This document shows positions 59,501-64,000 of a DNA stretch of 64,000 bases, one piece after another (position 1 is the stretch's first letter; the number at the start of each line of letters is the position of its first letter). The position numbers and the translations under genes were made by a program. This DNA is from Hydractinia symbiolongicarpus (lineage: Eukaryota > Cnidaria > Hydrozoa > Anthoathecata > Hydractiniidae), in the NCBI RefSeq assembly GCF_029227915.1, contig NC_079879.1, forward strand, positions 12,524,001 through 12,588,000, written 5' to 3'. Under the pieces are notes generated by a model. It was given only the letters and a program-made list of their open reading frames with translations. It searched no databases and had not been told where the DNA came from.

Positions 59501-62444
59501 TTTATTCTAAAAGTGATCGAGCTCCTGCTTTAACAAATTTATAGTAGCTAGGAACAAAGAAAGATTTTCTACCGATTAGCTACTAATAAGCTAGCGCTCG
59601 TTATTAGAAATTGTATGTTGTAAGAGGATTACTTTTGCACCATGAGAGTTTCATTGTTGCACAAAGTAGAGAGGTTTAAATTTTGTTACAAAGATTTCTT
59701 TGAGGTATAAACTGAGCGTAAAACACATTATAATGCATTAAATATTAATTTTAATTCAAATTTCTCGGATAACAAAGTATTTCGATTTTTTGCGCTTTTA
59801 ATTTTATAATACACCTTTCTCGAATTAGTTTTCTATGATGTACCGCTGCTATTTTATGAATGTGGTTTTTGGAATCCTTACCTGAAACTTGATAATGTGA
59901 AATCTTTAGATTCATACAGAAAACAACCTGTTAATTAAAACAGTTTTTTTAATTTTGTACAAATTGACCCCTGCTTGAAAAAGAAGCTTATTAGTACGAG
60001 TCGAGAATTCAGAAGACTTGGACCGTAACATTAGCACCATTAAAACAGGAACAACATTTTTACATTGGATTAATATGGAAATATATACACACACCAATTC
60101 AATGCTGCTGAATATAATCTTAAAATTGAAACGTCATCAAAATTATTACATTCTAAAAAACGTGCAATCCGGTAAACGAGTATCATGAAATCTGAAATCA
60201 TAAAATCATTGAGCCATCTATCATCGCCTCTTAGGCACTGCTATGGTAATCTATGCTCTCTCGAGCATTTTTTTTTTTTGCAAATGACATATGAATTTTA
60301 AAAGTAGAAACAATCGACAAAAAAGTTTTGATTTTTTTTCCAATTTTAACCTTACGTATGTCTTAAGAGGAATTTATATTTCGAATCCACGAAAAACTTT
60401 ATTCTATTAGCGTAAATAATCGAAATTAAAAAAATTTGTAACCAGCAACAAAATAGAGAGCAAATAAATGATAATTAGATGCAGCACAAATTGCAGGGAT
60501 TTAATTACCACTTTTTTTTCGCTAAATTTTATAACCTGTACTAATTTTAGAATGGACCAAATTAACATAACTGTGGTAGATTGCACTAATTAAAAAGAAC
60601 CTTCAAAGTAGCATTAGAGAGAGATGAGTTAGTTGATTATTTCCCCCTTAAAACAGAGTACCATGAATCGATACTAAGTTGATTGTGAGTAAAGGAATCT
60701 GGGAAGGATTTTGAGAAGAAAAACATTCGCGATCGTCATATTACTTCGTATAATAAAAGTTTACGTTTAAAACGAATGCCCTTAAAGAGGATGGGTCTTT
60801 CCTAACTTCTTAGTTGCACCTTAACAGGTAAGGTCGACTATGTTTTAAAAATGTCGTTTCTAGGGATTTATTTTAATAACATTTTTACGATACGCGATCA
60901 TAATTGCTTTATTTTTTAACTTCTGGATATGAAAATATAAAACAGCTTTGAAAGTCTATGCTGAATGAACTTTCGCGAATTTTAATTTTTAAAGATTTCA
61001 CGAAACAAATTCTCTCGAAAAAGGCCAAAAATCGTAAAAATCTCCATCGCGAAAGTTTCTCCGATTAAATTGGCTCTACTTTTACACCCTTAATTTGAGG
61101 TAGAATATTCGCGAACAGCGTTTTAAACGCGAACTATCAATTTCTATTGACTAAATAAAATATTTGATTTAAAATCTAGCACACGTTATGCTTACACCCT
61201 ATCTGGCTATTTATCTTCAAAATTTCTTTATTTTTTTCTAAATATTTATTTTAGAAAACAGCAATAGATGGATACTTCGAAGAAAGTGTGAATAACGTTT
61301 TACTCCGTTGCAATGTAACCTTTTTTGATTCTTTTGTTCAGAATAATAGCACTCCAACATATTGTTTCAATTTGCTTACAGACAACAGGCTGGAATAATA
61401 AATTAAGTTTCTTAATTAAAAAGCAGTGGCATTTTGTTCTACAATCATGTTCGTAAATTATTGGAAAAACGGATTTTAAGGCTTTCTTCAGAGCTTGCCC
61501 CCTCTTTCCCTACAGTCCGCGTTTATTTTGGGTTGATTTGTCCTCAAAAAATACTGTTAGTGACCCTGGAAAAAACCTCAAACCAACATTGAAGAGTGGG
61601 GGGAGGCAGATGGGTCGTTTTTCCAAAAGTATTTTGAACATGAATGTAGATATCATTTAAAAGAACGGATCAAACACAAAAAAGCCATTAAAAATCAGGA
61701 CCTAACAAAAACTCTGGCAAAAATATAGACCAGACAACCCCATCCCAATGAAAAACAAGGATCAAACGAAATAAGAATTATCCACGTTTTATAAAAATTG
61801 TATTAAAATCAGTCAATTCCACACATCACGTAGCCACCAAATTTGTGTCATAAATTATGATAAATAATCACATAAATATATACTATATACAACGGAATAA
61901 ACATGGCCTAAGCATATGTGGCCTAAGCCTATATATAAAAAGCCACGGCAAAACAACAATCATTTGGTTAATTATATAGCTAAATGTACCTAAAACCTGC
62001 TGAATTCTAAAACATTAAGCTGCAAGAAAGACATCATCCATATCTATCATTTCATTATAATTTTTATCAAATATACAGGAGTAACGGACAGAATCACACG
62101 CAATTTCCTCTATATTAAAAATAGACTTAGCGCCCATTTTCGACGTTTTTTACGCCCTTCTTGCACAAGTGCGTATAGAAAATTAATGGTTAATACCACT
62201 GTTAAAGGGTGTTTCTTTGCCTGTATGAAAAAGAGAAAAAAATAACTAATTTAGAAAGACCAGCTGTGTGCAAAATGGATATAAATTTACGCGCAGAAAC
62301 GTAAATAAGCGTCCCTGCTCGATAATAAAGCGCTCTTTAAAAAAATTGAGCATTTAAGACAGTATCTTCGAACAAAAATTAAACACATAGTTTAGTTTCT
62401 TTTGTACGAGTAAAAACATTGTTAAACACTGAGAAACATTTTAC
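50514..62444. other. gene desert downstream of RUNX
   Basis: The start is the RUNX 3' untranslated region (probably to about 51360). Beyond it, about 11 kb of AT-rich sequence has only short frames without recognisable content (for example 52907-53239, 58918-59409). A CAACAACAA stretch lies at about 53170-53205, and GGGGCGTTTATTAG-type repeats at about 54145-54200. Runx-type AACCACA motifs occur near 54585, 55465, 56828 and 59014. It could hold regulatory DNA; nothing in the sequence proves it. Confidence 0.5.
51331..51359 (+). terminator. candidate RUNX polyadenylation signals
   Basis: Two AATAAA motifs at 51331-51336 and 51354-51359, about 820 bp past the stop codon. Confidence 0.4.
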
Positions 62445-62450
62445 TTTATT
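62445..62450 (-). terminator. polyadenylation signal of the 3' unknown gene
   Basis: AATAAA on the minus strand, 15 bp after the stop codon. Confidence 0.6.
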
Positions 62451-62465
62451 CACGACAAACAGGCT

Positions 62466-63909
62466 TCACCACATCATTGCATTCTTGATCTTCTTGAACT
62501 GGTCGTCTGTAACCTTCATTGATTCATTCGCCAGTTCAATAGTATCTGATATTCGAACCATATTATCCTTGATAACCTGCAAGGAAATCTTGGCCTGCTT
62601 TTTGTTCAAACCTTGGTTAGTTGCTTTGTCTAATGCTGATCCTTCAAGAGCACTCAGTTCGTTCAAATGATCAGTGATGTTTATCTTGAGTGTCGGGCAT
62701 TGAGTCAGGACACGTTTCGTCGTTTTGCCCACCTAAAAGATCAACCATTCTATTGTTTCATTAAACAGCCATTAAATTGGGAATTCAGTAAGTCAAATGA
62801 CCTTGCGAAAAAATATCTTTTTCAAAGTAAAGAAATATCATATATGTAAAGAAATAAACTTTGAATGTTTACAAAACGAAATGGTTTCAACCTCTTTGTC
62901 ATAAATGTCAAGAACTCTTTTGATTGGTCCAGGAATGTCACTGCTGTTATTACCAACTTTAAGCTTGATAAAGCCTGCTTCTTCAATCGCCTAGAATTAG
63001 CATTGTTATGGTTAACCATGAAAGAACTAGTGGAAGAATAATCATAAGAACCATGGACACGAACGATGACCGGGTTTGCTTAGATGTGAATTTGATCGGG
63101 TTTGGATTGCTTACTTAACCTATTTCGTTTAGTAACCCTTTTTGTACAAAAACCAGGTTAAAACCATCCATTTTTTTAGCAACACTTAGTTTTTAAAAAA
63201 TAATCAATTTGTGATAATAAATTTTTTAAGGACGAACGAACCCGTGGAATTATCCACAGGCCACCGACTAGTTAACTATAAATATGGTGATTATTATTTT
63301 TTGTTCAAGCTGTTGAAATAGCGTGTAAAAAAATAAATAAAATGCCAAATAAAAAAATCATATATACTTCTTCATCCTTTCAAAGAATTGGTTAGTTATT
63401 ATTACACAAATTCGTAAACACAAAAAAATAGAACAAAACAAAATTGCGCAAATTTTTCGCATTAAGCTTTTTCGATATTTTTTGCGGGGCCTAATTTTCA
63501 AACTTATTTCTTTCATTTTTTCATTTAAACGTTTATTTATTATTTTTATAAAACAATGTTTAATGACTTTTAAGTAAATTTTAAAAAATTGCAGGTTTTC
63601 CAGAACCTGACCATTTTTAAATGTGTATTCATGAGCAGCATGTCGGTAGGATGTAATTTAATGGCAACAAACTCTTTCAAGAAATAAGAAAAGAAGGTGC
63701 CATAAACTTACAATTAATATTTCTTCTTCTCCGTGTCGTAATGAATCTTTTAAACCTGTAACGCATTCTTCTATACTCGCTTTATATGTGTCAGTGACGC
63801 CAGACACGCAACACGCGCGTTTAAAATTCTTTACCGCAATAAGCAGACTAACGCAACATATTTCCACTTGTTTGATCTGTTTGTCACACATGGTAAAAAT
63901 GTCATCAAA
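62466..63909 (-). CDS. 3' end of an unrecognised helical protein gene (three exons visible)
   Basis: Exons on the minus strand: 63909-63712 (66 codons), 62990-62892 (33 codons), 62732-62466 (88 codons plus TGA). Each has AG before and GT after (GTAAGT after the first, GTTGAA after the second), and all junctions fall between codons. The first visible exon begins FDDIFTMCDKQ and has an open frame upstream of its ATG, so it is internal and the gene continues past the window. The protein is rich in Lys, Glu, Ile and Leu and looks helical (VEICCVSLLIAVKNFKRACC, then IEEAGFIKLKVG, then DKATNQGLNKKQAKISLQV) and ends KNAMMW. There is no membrane segment of full length. I do not recognise the family. 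Frame continuity across three exons and the signal at 62445-62450 make the gene itself well supported. Confidence 0.7.
62991..63711. other. intron of the unknown gene
   Basis: 721 bp, AT-rich, no other feature seen. Confidence 0.6.
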
Positions 63910-64000
63910 CTAAAAACAAATCATGACATTAATTACTCCAAGCTTGATATAAACATGAAGGTCACATTTATTCTTTATTAGCGAGATTTTTAATTAAATA

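Overview
The window looks like animal nuclear DNA, most likely from a cnidarian and perhaps a hydrozoan or other medusozoan. It is AT-rich, has introns with GT-AG borders, long gene deserts and many small mobile elements. It carries a single Runt-domain gene ending in the VWRPY Groucho-binding tail, a calcyphosin-type EF-hand gene and an AlkD-like gene. The taxonomic placement is an inference; no species marker is present. Only four genes are well supported: an intronless AlkD-type DNA glycosylase (20334-21053, +), a six-exon calcyphosin-like gene (32024-26507, -), a four-exon RUNX gene (44904-50513, +) and the 3' end of an unrecognised gene (63909-62466, -). They show no sign of acting in a common pathway.

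The left third (1-20 kb) is a mobile-element graveyard. A foldback-like element with tandem-repeat inverted ends (2657-10068) contains a Ty1/copia retrotransposon with unusually short 77-bp LTRs (2975-9435, 5-bp target duplication GTATA). That element is itself interrupted by two TTAA-flanked non-autonomous DNA elements (4807-5953 and 8127-8867). Then come a 330-bp inverted-repeat element (10781-11110), a 2.3-kb minisatellite with a 30-bp unit made of three 10-bp variants (about 11965-14320), and two consecutive related units (14703-16939 and 16955-19866). These units share short inverted ends, G-rich GGCAA repeats and a 68-nt tRNA-like module. The first unit contains a hAT-type miniature element; the second contains a fragment of LINE reverse transcriptase and a perfect hairpin.

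The middle (20-44 kb) holds the AlkD-like and calcyphosin-like genes. It also has a cluster of nine palindromic CCTGACGCTCAGG-type repeats (22205-22491), a decayed Penelope-like retroelement with reverse transcriptase and GIY-YIG remnants (about 32350-33640), a 290-bp tandem duplication (about 34095-34670) and a dispersed repeat family present twice in opposite orientation (about 30540-30800 and 37150-37400).

The right part (44-64 kb) holds RUNX, a roughly 12-kb stretch in which I see no gene, and the last three exons of an unknown helical protein whose visible exons all begin and end in phase 0.
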